Assembly (NCBI GenBank): GCA_964629965.1
Contig: CAZVRZ010000064.1
Coordinates: forward strand, 1-30,628
Length of the DNA: 30,628 bases
Source: CAZVRZ01 sp964629965
GTDB lineage: Bacteria > Chloroflexota > Anaerolineae > Anaerolineales > UBA4823
Direction of reading: 5' to 3'
In this document: one piece after another, positions 21,882 to 29,269 of the stretch
How positions within the stretch are numbered: the stretch's first letter is position 1
How the letters are laid out: each line of letters opens with the position of its first letter
Notes under the pieces: model-generated
Database searches by the model: none
What the model was told of the DNA's origin: nothing
The model's input: only the letters and a program-made list of their open reading frames with translations
Translations under genes and position numbers: made by a program

Positions 21882-23001
21882 AGAGATTCTGTGTTTGCTG
21901 AATCATCCGTTCCACCGAGAATAATTCAATCGTTCGCTGGCGGGCAGCTCGCGACATCCTTGAACACAATTCCGGCGAGTTTTTTAATGCGAGCAGTGCT
22001 TCTAGCAGCGCAGAAGGATCTCTGCTGGGTATAAGTAAACCGGTTTCGCCGTGGATGACAAGCTCTGGGGCGCCTCCTACGCTTGTAGCGATGACAGGCA
22101 ATCCAGTTGCCATAGCTTCTAGGACAACATTTGGTTCACCTTCCCAAAGGGACGCTAAAACAAAGATATCCAGGGCTTTCATGATGGATGGCACATCACT
22201 CCTGCTCCCGGTGAATATTACTTTACCCTCCAGCCCATCTTGTCTCACTTGTCTCTCGAGAGTTTCGCGCAACTCCCCATCTCCCACGATCAGCAAGCGT
22301 GCTTCTGGAACCTTGGAAATCATTTGAGCAAATGCTTCGATCAGGTAATGGTGACCTTTTTGAAGATGCAAACGACCAACTGAACCGACAACAAACTCCT
22401 TATCAGAAAGGTCAAAGCTCTGGCGGATGCGGGCTCTCTCTTCGCTCGTGGGGGGCAAATAGATCTGGGAATCGATACCATTATGGATGGTGATTACTTT
22501 TTGTGGTGAGATTTTCGCTTGTCTTATTTCTTCTTGCCTTGCCGATTCGCACACTGCCACTACTTTTTGATCCAGTTTTGCAGTCCACCGGTTCAGGCAT
22601 TCGCGCCAGGTTCCCCCAATATTCATGTTACGCCGAGAGGTGATGATCACCGGAACGCCGGCCATTCTCCCTATAATTCGTCCAGATAAATTGGCGTGAA
22701 ACATCCAGGTGTGTAAGATGACCGGCGATGTGTTTCTCAAAAGATGATAAAGCCGGGCCAAGCCTCCAATTCCAATGGGTGAATTCATCCTTAGATCATG
22801 GACAGGAATATCCATTTTAATGATGGCTTGGGCAATAGCAGCCTTACCATTGTAGAAACACGCCACTCTTGGCGAGAAACGCTGGCGGTCTATACCTTGC
22901 AACAAACGCAGCAAGACCTGTTGGGCTCCGCCAATATCCAGTTCTACGATGATGTATACGATAGGTATCGGGTGTTGATCGATTGTTGCCAAGTTGCTCA
23001 A
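21862..23001 (-). CDS. Glycosyltransferase family 4 (GT-B)
   Basis: A 379-residue GT4. The N-lobe has 'IVYIIVELDIGGAQQVLLRLL', and a later loop 'TWMFHANLSGRIIGRMAGVPVIITSRRN' is typical of exopolysaccharide GT4s. The C-lobe shows 'VGSVGRLHLQKGHHYLIEAFA', 'LLIVGDGELRETLE' and 'SLWEGEPNVVLEAMATGLPVIAT' with the EX7E residues. The start is a TTG that overlaps the upstream stop as TTGA (23001-22998). A second TTG at residue 4 is an alternative. Only a weak purine stretch precedes it, so coupling with the upstream gene is likely. It is paralogous in layout to the GT4 at 19370-20548 but clearly different in sequence. The donor sugar is unknown. Confidence 0.9.
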   Translation of the reverse strand: MSNLATIDQHPIPIVYIIVELDIGGAQQVLLRLLQGIDRQRFSPRVACFYNGKAAIAQAIIKMDIPVHDLRMNSPIGIGGLARLYHLLRNTSPVILHTWMFHANLSGRIIGRMAGVPVIITSRRNMNIGGTWRECLNRWTAKLDQKVVAVCESARQEEIRQAKISPQKVITIHNGIDSQIYLPPTSEERARIRQSFDLSDKEFVVGSVGRLHLQKGHHYLIEAFAQMISKVPEARLLIVGDGELRETLERQVRQDGLEGKVIFTGSRSDVPSIMKALDIFVLASLWEGEPNVVLEAMATGLPVIATSVGGAPELVIHGETGLLIPSRDPSALLEALLALKNSPELCSRMSRAARQRTIELFSVERMIQQTQNLYEELLA

Positions 23002-24365
23002 ATCTCGCGATTCTGATCAGAATCTCTTACCGTGGATATCGTGAAGCATCGTTTTCCCGAGCTTAACGGTTCTATTACCTCAACGAATTCCCATGTTACA
23101 TCCATTTTTCCTACGAAATTTCGCAGGCTCGTTTCTATTTCTGTTTGAGTTTTAAGATCGACTTCACCTGTAGTTACCAGGCGGAAGTTTATTTTGTCAG
23201 GTTTATTTTGAATAACCTGGAACTGGCGTATGCCTGGATGGTGATAGAACAGGTGGGTAAAATATTCCCCGTGGAATAACTCGCCGCGGGAATTAACAAA
23301 CATATCGCTTGATCGACCGATGATCCGTTGCAATGTGGGTAGGCCTCTGCCGCAGGGGCAGGGAGTGGGTTGTGCTGCCACCCCCAAATCTCCCACCTGG
23401 TAACGGATGAATGGCATTCCCAAGCCGAACAGTGGCGTGATCAAGATTTCCCCGGTCTCTCCCGGCTGCGCTGCCTGTCCATCGGCCCGGATGATCTCCA
23501 GGTAAACATAGTCGGCATTCACATGAAGATTGCCATGAGAACACTCCATTGCCAGGGGACCTGCTTCGCGGCATCCATACCGGTTATATACTTTACACTG
23601 CAACACTCGCTCGAGCAAGGCGCGCTGTTCGGGAAATAATGTTTCTGCAGATGAAATCACTGCTTGTAAGGATAGGTTGTCGGTCGCATGCACTTCCAGG
23701 TATTTTCCCAGGGTCTCCAGCGCGCTGGCGTAGCCTAATAAAACTTTGGGCCGAAATCGCTGTATTTTCTGAATATAGCTTGCCAGGATAATATCGGAGA
23801 GCCGAAAACTATCCAGCCATAAGCGATTTAATAGCCAGTTCCCCAGCCTGTTGGTCAATCGCTGCTGGGGTTTGATATCCATAGGAGCTCCCCATAAACG
23901 CGCATGAGGCGTACCGATATCCAGCCCCGCCCAACGATCGCCTCGGACGGTGACCGCGGTGCGATAATCGAGCGATCGATGATCGTTAACGAATTCCAAA
24001 GAATGACCGGTTGACCCTCCGGTAGCATTGATTTTTAAATCTCGAGTTGAGAAGTTGGCTGCGGTTAACTCTCTTCGCTGATCTTGAATATCTACTTTCT
24101 TGAGAATCGGAAAATCAAGAAATTTCTCCCGCGAAACAAACGTTTGGGGCAACTTACAGGCTTGCATTCGGTGGCGATAATAAGGCACGTTTTGCCAGGC
24201 ATGCTCTATGAGACGGCTTAGCCTTTCGGATTGCAATCTTTGCATATCCGCGGCAGGCAGCCACTGGCTCTGCTCGAACTCTTGTAAGAGCGGCAGGATC
24301 CGTCGCTTAGCAAGGAGTTCATAGCCAGGATAAATAACCTTACGAAGCAGCCAGGAACGCATCAT
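22998..24365 (-). CDS. Adenylate-forming enzyme, PaaK/CapK-like
   Basis: A member of the phenylacetate-CoA ligase-like superfamily that occurs in capsule loci (often annotated CapK). It has about 455 residues. The AMP/ATP-binding loop is 'NATGGSTGHSLEF'. 'YNRYGCREAGPLAMECSHGNLHVNADY' corresponds to the Y-G-x-x-E region, 'PFIRYQVGDLG' is the family Y-x-x-G-D motif, and 'CPCGRGLPTLQRIIGRSSD' is the Cys-containing hinge before the mobile C-terminal domain. It probably activates a carboxylic acid as an acyl-adenylate, possibly for acylating the glycan; the substrate is unknown. The start ATG (24365) overlaps the stop of the DUF362 gene, with a second ATG directly after. It ends in a TTGA overlap with the next GT4 gene. 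Confidence 0.85.
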   Translation of the reverse strand: MMRSWLLRKVIYPGYELLAKRRILPLLQEFEQSQWLPAADMQRLQSERLSRLIEHAWQNVPYYRHRMQACKLPQTFVSREKFLDFPILKKVDIQDQRRELTAANFSTRDLKINATGGSTGHSLEFVNDHRSLDYRTAVTVRGDRWAGLDIGTPHARLWGAPMDIKPQQRLTNRLGNWLLNRLWLDSFRLSDIILASYIQKIQRFRPKVLLGYASALETLGKYLEVHATDNLSLQAVISSAETLFPEQRALLERVLQCKVYNRYGCREAGPLAMECSHGNLHVNADYVYLEIIRADGQAAQPGETGEILITPLFGLGMPFIRYQVGDLGVAAQPTPCPCGRGLPTLQRIIGRSSDMFVNSRGELFHGEYFTHLFYHHPGIRQFQVIQNKPDKINFRLVTTGEVDLKTQTEIETSLRNFVGKMDVTWEFVEVIEPLSSGKRCFTISTVRDSDQNREI

Positions 24366-25837
24366 GGTTTTTCTATAAAACCCAGCCATCCAGATGGAGG
24401 AGCAAAAGCCAGGCTGGCTGCTCGATCCCACGATGGAACGCTGAGATAACGATCTTGATTCGACAGAATAATAGAATTATCTGTCTTGCCTCCCATCAAG
24501 AAGGGATCTTGCCGGCCGTGAGATATGAGCGGAATCTTGTCTGGGTCGAACCCTGCCAGCGAGGCGCATACTGAGTCAACACGCACTGGGTTAAAACCTG
24601 ACAACAGTAATCCACACCAGCGAGGAGTAGGATCCATGGGCCCTTCGCCTTCGCCAGCCAGCATGGCATCCACGATCGTCATATATCTGCGTTGAGTTGT
24701 CGTTTGCAGCACGCCTCCCCGATCTGAATAGAGCAATATACGATTCAAATCCAGAACCGTACGCCAGAGAGTATCGTTCCCCCACCAACTGCCTTCTTTA
24801 TAAGCATCAGCAGGTGGGATGATATGCTCGCTGGCGCGAAGGAGCAGCCTGCCGGCTCGCAGGGCATATTTTGCCCATTGAGGTGCTGTGATGTCAACCG
24901 CTTCATCCAGGCGGGTGTCCAATTGTTTTCGCCTGCTTGGATGCAGATATTCATCCCCGCCCTCTTCTTTCGACAAATTTGTGTGATGGGGCAGCCAATC
25001 CTTGTATCCATTGATCCCCACCAGGTTTTTTAACGCAGCAGTCAACCCCACCTTGCGATGAGTTTTTAGCTTAGGAATATTAATGACCACATCAGAGTCC
25101 AATATAGTTCTGGCGATCAAATACTCATGCTGCTCTGGGTTATGGTGCTTCAGCATTTCCTTAGAGTCGTAGTCTGTCACGCGAAATTGCTCGTATCGAG
25201 CGCTTATTTCCTGCAAAAAGCTTTGTTTGCCCAGGGATACAACCTGATAGCCCGCGTTTGCTCCATCTAATATTTCCCTACCAACGATCATGCTGCCTTT
25301 CGTTCGAGCCTGGTGCAAACGAAAATCTTCCAAACGAAGTTTGATCCCCGGAAATTGTTTCAGGGCGATTTGATAAAATGAAAGAACCATTTCCAGGCCC
25401 GAGATGCGTAGTATTTGGGACATATCGGCTTTTTGCAATGGGGCGTCGCCAATGACGATCGTTCCGTTACCCTGCAAAGCGATGATCACGTAATCTACGA
25501 TTGCCCGGATCACCGATGCGTGTGTGATAACGCTGAGGGGGTCGAGGCCTCTGCCATTTTTATGGAATACCAGGTTGGGCTTAATGAGAACCTGTTCTCT
25601 AGGGTGAATGAATTCGCCCAGTGGGTTCCATTCGGGCATCTGGATACGATCCGGATCCAATCCAAGCAAAATAAAAGTTTCTCGGACGGCCTCATATACA
25701 AAATTATCAGGGTGAGTCTCTGTTTGAAAAGGGTATTCGGGATAAGAGATGGGAGGATGAAATGGGGCTAGCGTTGGGTAGGCGCTCTTCCCGGAGGTGG
25801 TATGGATTGTCGTCCTGAGATCACCAAGAAAATTCAT
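24362..25837 (-). CDS. DUF362 domain protein
   Basis: A 491-residue protein of the DUF362 family (PF04015), whose biochemical role is not established. Family hallmarks are 'EQVLIKPNLVF', 'NGTIVIGDAPLQ' and 'DSDVVINIPKLKTHRKVGLTAALKNLVG', followed by 'VDAMLAGEGEGP' and 'LLLSGFNPVRVDSVCASLAGFD'. No ferredoxin-type CxxCxxC cluster motif is present, unlike in some DUF362 proteins. It is the first gene of the minus-strand glycan operon and overlaps the PaaK-like gene by 4 nt. Its ATG is preceded 6 nt upstream by TATACT and has no Shine-Dalgarno sequence, so the message is probably leaderless. Being co-translated with an adenylate-forming enzyme suggests a joint step; this is inference. Confidence 0.88.
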   Translation of the reverse strand: MNFLGDLRTTIHTTSGKSAYPTLAPFHPPISYPEYPFQTETHPDNFVYEAVRETFILLGLDPDRIQMPEWNPLGEFIHPREQVLIKPNLVFHKNGRGLDPLSVITHASVIRAIVDYVIIALQGNGTIVIGDAPLQKADMSQILRISGLEMVLSFYQIALKQFPGIKLRLEDFRLHQARTKGSMIVGREILDGANAGYQVVSLGKQSFLQEISARYEQFRVTDYDSKEMLKHHNPEQHEYLIARTILDSDVVINIPKLKTHRKVGLTAALKNLVGINGYKDWLPHHTNLSKEEGGDEYLHPSRRKQLDTRLDEAVDITAPQWAKYALRAGRLLLRASEHIIPPADAYKEGSWWGNDTLWRTVLDLNRILLYSDRGGVLQTTTQRRYMTIVDAMLAGEGEGPMDPTPRWCGLLLSGFNPVRVDSVCASLAGFDPDKIPLISHGRQDPFLMGGKTDNSIILSNQDRYLSVPSWDRAASLAFAPPSGWLGFIEKP

Positions 25838-25843
25838 AAACGA

Positions 25844-25849
25844 AGTATA
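25844..25849 (-). promoter_or_regulatory. -10 box (TATACT) of the DUF362-led operon, predicted leaderless
   Basis: TATACT on the minus strand, then TCGTTT and the ATG at 25837. The -35 at 17 bp reads AACACA, matching only the last three consensus bases. Confidence 0.5.
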
Positions 25850-25871
25850 CCATTCGAAAATGGCACTGTGT

Positions 25872-25877
25872 TATACT
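25872..25877 (+). promoter_or_regulatory. -10 box (TATACT) of the plus-strand glycan operon
   Basis: TATACT followed by CTCGCG and an ATG at 25884. It mirrors the divergent TATACT box 22 bp away. No good -35 is visible at 16-18 bp. Confidence 0.5.
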
Positions 25878-25883
25878 CTCGCG

Positions 25884-25919
25884 ATGAACTCATTATCTGT
25901 CCGAATCGGTTTGGGGTGA
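25884..25919 (+). CDS. Predicted 11-aa leader ORF upstream of GT2 gene
   Basis: ATG exactly 6 nt after TATACT, then eleven codons (MNSLSVRIGLG) and TGA. It ends 26 nt before the GTG start of the GT2 gene, which has its own GGAG site. It could be a leaderless leader peptide or a chance frame; it is too short to judge by composition. Confidence 0.25.
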   Translation: MNSLSVRIGLG

Positions 25920-25945
25920 TATGCCAAACAAGCCTGGAGATCATT

Positions 25946-26890
25946 GTGCTCATCGTTATCACTGCTGTCGTTTGTACATATAATCGTGCTGACCTTTTGG
26001 CAGGCGCTATCGAAAGCTTGTGTAGCCAGCAAATGCAGCCTTCAGAATTTGAAATCTTGATTATCGATAATGCCTCTACGGATAATACACAAGAAGTGAT
26101 AAAAAAATATCAAATGGATTTTTCTAACCATGTAATTCGGTGTGTGGTAGAGTCAAAAATCGGATTGGGTTTTGCGCGTAATCGAGCATTAGCAGAAGCG
26201 CGTGGTGAATATATCGCCTATATGGATGATGATGCCAGGGCAGAGCCTGATTGGTTGGAACGAGCTTTAGCTCTGCTTCAGGGGGATGATCAGCCTCTAT
26301 GTGTTGGAGGAAAAGCCAAGCCTTATTATGCTTCACCCAAACCGGAATGGTTTAAAGATCAATATGAAATCCATTCCTGGGGAGATCAGGAAAGGCTACT
26401 GCAGTACGGGGAGTCTTTTTCGGGTCTCAATATGATCTGGATACGAGATCAATTGATACAATTGGGAGGGTTCCAAGAAGACGTAGGTGTTAGTGGCGAG
26501 AAGCTTTCGGTAGGAGAAGAGACCAGTGTGTTTGCTCGCGCCTGGCGGACGATGGCCTTCCCTTGTTTTCGATATGATCCAAATCTTGTTGTAAATCATT
26601 GGATACCGCAAGGGAAGATGCGAACAGGATATTATCTGCAGAGAGCCTGGGCAACCGGGCAGGCAGAATATAAGATGCACCAACCAGTCAAGGCGCGTTG
26701 GCGACTCCGGACTCTGATCCGCAGTGGGGCTGCCTGTATGTTGTGGGCCTTAAGAGCCATTTGGCGCCGGCCAGGTTATCCCAGGGGCGAGAACTGGTTG
26801 GTAGAAGAATGGCAGCCTGTATTTAAAAAGGCAGGTTTATTTGCTGCCTGCCTAGGAATCCAGAAAGAGGTTTTACAAGTGCGTTCATGA
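25946..26890 (+). CDS. Glycosyltransferase family 2 (GT-A)
   Basis: An inverting GT-A glycosyltransferase of 314 residues. The fold starts at once: 'VITAVVCTYNRADLLAGAIESL', then 'EILIIDNASTDNT' (nucleotide-binding D), 'GLGFARNRALAEARGEYIAYMDDDARAEPDWLE' with the D-D-D metal site, and 'VGEETSVFAR' as the catalytic-base region. A basic, hydrophobic C-terminal helix near 'GAACMLWALRAIWRR' may touch the membrane. I start at GTG 25946 because GGAG (25936-25939) lies 6 nt upstream and the family fold begins right there. The frame is open back to 25802, but that part overlaps the divergent promoter and the DUF362 start. Its stop overlaps the next start as ATGA. The sugar donor is unknown. Confidence 0.9.
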   Translation: MLIVITAVVCTYNRADLLAGAIESLCSQQMQPSEFEILIIDNASTDNTQEVIKKYQMDFSNHVIRCVVESKIGLGFARNRALAEARGEYIAYMDDDARAEPDWLERALALLQGDDQPLCVGGKAKPYYASPKPEWFKDQYEIHSWGDQERLLQYGESFSGLNMIWIRDQLIQLGGFQEDVGVSGEKLSVGEETSVFARAWRTMAFPCFRYDPNLVVNHWIPQGKMRTGYYLQRAWATGQAEYKMHQPVKARWRLRTLIRSGAACMLWALRAIWRRPGYPRGENWLVEEWQPVFKKAGLFAACLGIQKEVLQVRS

Positions 26891-27831
26891 GCCGTCTGGA
26901 AGAACTTGAACAGTTACGAACACCCGTTTTGATGATCATTTTCAATCGGCCGCAAACCACTAAAAGTTGTCTGCAGGCAATAGCGAAAGTCCGGCCAGAG
27001 CGCTTGTTTGTTGCGGCAGATGGCCCGCGTCCCAATCGCCCAGATGATATCCCGAATTGCCAGGCTGCTCGTTCAATGATCGATGAGATCGATTGGCCTT
27101 GTGTAGTGGAACGTGATTATGCTGAATCGAACCTAGGTTTGCGCGCTCGCGTGGAAAGCAGTATGGCGTGGGTGTTCAATCAAGTTGCCGAGGCCATCAT
27201 TCTGGAAGATGATTGCATCGCGGACCCAACATTTTTTTATTTTTGCGATGAACTGCTTGAACACTACCGCGATGATCCACGTATCTGGACTATCTCTGGA
27301 AATCATTTTCCTAGTGGCGTAATGCGCAGATCGTATAGCTATTATTTTTCCCGTTATATCCATATTTGGGGTTGGGCAACCTGGCGGCGCACCTGGCAGC
27401 ATTACGATGGAGCGATGAGCGCCTGGCCAAGAGTTCGGTCGGAGGAGTGGTTGAAAGACTTATTGCAAGGTGACCGAGCTGCAATTAACTATTGGGAGCA
27501 GATATTTCAACGAACCTACGAGAACAGCCTGGCAAGTTGGGATTATCGTTTGTTGTTTTCTTCTTGGATGAATTCGGGCCTGAATATTTTGCCCATGGTT
27601 AACTTGGTTGAAAATATCGGTTATTTGGAAGAGTCTACACATCGGATGAGCCCTAGCCGGCTTAAGGAACTGACTGCTCATGCCATGGAATTTCCATTGC
27701 AGCATCCTCCCTTTATCATCCGGGATGATTTTGCCGATCGATTCAGTCAAAGCCACAACTTTTCTTATCCACTCATCACCCGTATCAGGCGGGCTTTGTT
27801 TGCCCGGTGGGCTCGCCTGCATAAGCGTTGA
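26887..27831 (+). CDS. HlpA-like glycosyltransferase (GT-A, nucleotide-diphospho-sugar transferase fold)
   Basis: A 314-residue protein that opens 'TPVLMIIFNRPQTTKSCLQAIAKVRPERLFVAADGPRP', the signature of the GT-A group often annotated as 'hemolytic protein HlpA-like', related in fold to GNT-I-type transferases. 'GLRARVESSMAWVFNQVAEAIILEDDCIADPTFFYF' carries the E-D-D metal site. 'SRYIHIWGWATWRRTWQHYD' (W-G-W-A-T-W-R-R-x-W) is a strong family block. It probably adds one sugar to the surface glycan. The start is coupled to the previous gene by an ATGA overlap; there is no separate Shine-Dalgarno sequence. The hemolysin label is historical and does not imply a toxin. Confidence 0.85.
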   Translation: MSRLEELEQLRTPVLMIIFNRPQTTKSCLQAIAKVRPERLFVAADGPRPNRPDDIPNCQAARSMIDEIDWPCVVERDYAESNLGLRARVESSMAWVFNQVAEAIILEDDCIADPTFFYFCDELLEHYRDDPRIWTISGNHFPSGVMRRSYSYYFSRYIHIWGWATWRRTWQHYDGAMSAWPRVRSEEWLKDLLQGDRAAINYWEQIFQRTYENSLASWDYRLLFSSWMNSGLNILPMVNLVENIGYLEESTHRMSPSRLKELTAHAMEFPLQHPPFIIRDDFADRFSQSHNFSYPLITRIRRALFARWARLHKR

Positions 27832-27854
27832 GCATTTGAATCTGGAGAAATCTT

Positions 27855-28463
27855 ATGAGGTTTATTACACGTTTGCGTCGCATTCTTCATCCATTGTCGA
27901 TTGAGACCGGCCCGGAAACATTGCTTTTGGATAGCTTCAACGTGGAAATCCGTGCTGGTAGCCGGGTTGGGCGCCTCCAGGTTGGTAGCCAATCTGTTTT
28001 GGGTTGCCAGGTTGTTTTTGAACGTGATTCAGGTCAAGTAAAGATCGGAGACCGGACATACATCAGCTCTGGAACAAAACTGCTTTGCGCTGAAAAGATC
28101 TCAATCGGCTCCGATGTGTTGTTTGCCTGGGGCTGTACCGTGATTGATCATGATTCGCATTCGATAACCTGGTCTCAGCGCGCCCAGGATGTTTTTCTCT
28201 GGCGTAACGGGTTGATTGCCGGCGGAAAAAGCGTGGCTGCCGCCCAAAAAGATTGGTCTGTGGTGTCAAAGGCGGCGGTAACGGTTGGTGACAAAGCCTG
28301 GATAGGTTTTAATGTGGTTATCCTGAAGGGCGTTTCCATTGGCGAAGGAGCGGTGATTGCCGCAGCTTCGGTGGTGACCAAGGATATCCCTCCCTGGACA
28401 TTGGCTGGCGGTAATCCAGCTCGGGTGATCAAAGAAATTACCACCTCGGATATCTCTCAATGA
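27855..28463 (+). CDS. Hexapeptide-repeat acyltransferase (LbH; CysE/LacA/NodL type)
   Basis: A 202-residue left-handed beta-helix acyltransferase. Hexapeptide-like repeats run through the middle and end: 'VGRLQVGSQSVLGCQVVF', 'VKIGDRTYISSGTKLLC', 'ISIGSDVLFAWGCTVIDHDSHS' (with the usual catalytic-type His near 'DHDSH'), then 'VTVGDKAWIGFNVVILKGVSIGEGAVIAAASVVTKD' and the classic end 'PPWTLAGGNPARVIKEI'. A loop insertion occurs at 'WSQRAQDVFLWRNGLIAGG'. It probably transfers an acetyl or other acyl group to a sugar of the glycan. GGAGA about 8 nt before the ATG gives it its own ribosome site. It overlaps the methyltransferase start by 4 nt. Confidence 0.9.
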   Translation: MRFITRLRRILHPLSIETGPETLLLDSFNVEIRAGSRVGRLQVGSQSVLGCQVVFERDSGQVKIGDRTYISSGTKLLCAEKISIGSDVLFAWGCTVIDHDSHSITWSQRAQDVFLWRNGLIAGGKSVAAAQKDWSVVSKAAVTVGDKAWIGFNVVILKGVSIGEGAVIAAASVVTKDIPPWTLAGGNPARVIKEITTSDISQ

Positions 28464-29269
28464 CTTGGGAAGAAGCAGTTGTTTGGTTGCGCAACCAGGC
28501 GTACCAACAAGAGTTGGTGCGTAATTGCTATTATGATGATCCCCTCCTGGATGCAGCGGAGCGCTTTGCTGGTAGTGAAGAATGGCGGTCCGTCCTAAAA
28601 TTGCTACCCAAAGAGCCAGGTCGCGTCCTCGATATCGGGGCAGGGCGTGGTATTAGCAGCTTTGCATTTGCCCGGGCCGGGTGGCAGGTGACTGCTTTGG
28701 AACCGGATGCAAGTACTTTGGTTGGCGTTAGGGCAATTGGGCAATTAACCCGCCAGGCTAACTTATCGATCGATATAATCCAGGGATTTGGCGAGAATGT
28801 GCCATGCCGAAACGACTCTTTTGACCTGGTGTATACCCGCCAGGTATTGCACCATGCCCAAAATTTAGACCGGTTATGTAGTCAAATTGAATGCGTGCTG
28901 TGCCCTGGGGGCTTGCTCATTGCCACCCGCGAGCATGTGATCAGCCGCCCGGAAGATCTTAATGTTTTCCTCGAATGCCATCCTTTGCATAAACATTACG
29001 GAGGCGAAAATGCCTACCTGCTGCAAACCTACCTGTCTGCGTTGCAAAAATCAGGCTTGACCCCCGTAAAAGTATTCGGGCCTTGGGATAGCCCGATCAA
29101 CCAACCGATCGATGATCGGCAGCCCCGTTGGCGGTTGCGCCTGGTTGCCATGATAAAGCGATATGCAAGAAAGTGGCTGCATCAAAGCCTGCTTTATAAT
29201 CGTTTCCCCGGCCTGGATGCTCCTGGCAGGATGTATTCATTTGTCTGCCGGAAACAAGGTGTTCTATGA
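28460..29269 (+). CDS. SAM-dependent methyltransferase (class I)
   Basis: A 269-residue Rossmann methyltransferase. Motif I is 'GRVLDIGAGRGISSFAFA' and the acidic ribose contact is 'VTALEPD'. Motif II/IV is 'SFDLVYTRQVLHHAQNLDRL', typical of Methyltransf_11, followed by 'VLCPGGLLIATREHV'. An N-terminal helical segment of about 50 residues ('TWEEAVVWLRNQAYQQELVRNCYYDDPLL') precedes the fold and could bind the acceptor. In this setting it probably methylates a sugar or lipid intermediate; the acceptor is unknown. It is coupled by ATGA overlaps to both neighbours. Confidence 0.88.
   Translation: MTWEEAVVWLRNQAYQQELVRNCYYDDPLLDAAERFAGSEEWRSVLKLLPKEPGRVLDIGAGRGISSFAFARAGWQVTALEPDASTLVGVRAIGQLTRQANLSIDIIQGFGENVPCRNDSFDLVYTRQVLHHAQNLDRLCSQIECVLCPGGLLIATREHVISRPEDLNVFLECHPLHKHYGGENAYLLQTYLSALQKSGLTPVKVFGPWDSPINQPIDDRQPRWRLRLVAMIKRYARKWLHQSLLYNRFPGLDAPGRMYSFVCRKQGVL

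Noticed and set aside
25802..25945. Long N-terminal extension of the GT2 gene from ATG 25802
   Set aside because: It would overlap the DUF362 start and the divergent promoter, while GTG 25946 has a good GGAG site and begins right at the GT2 fold.
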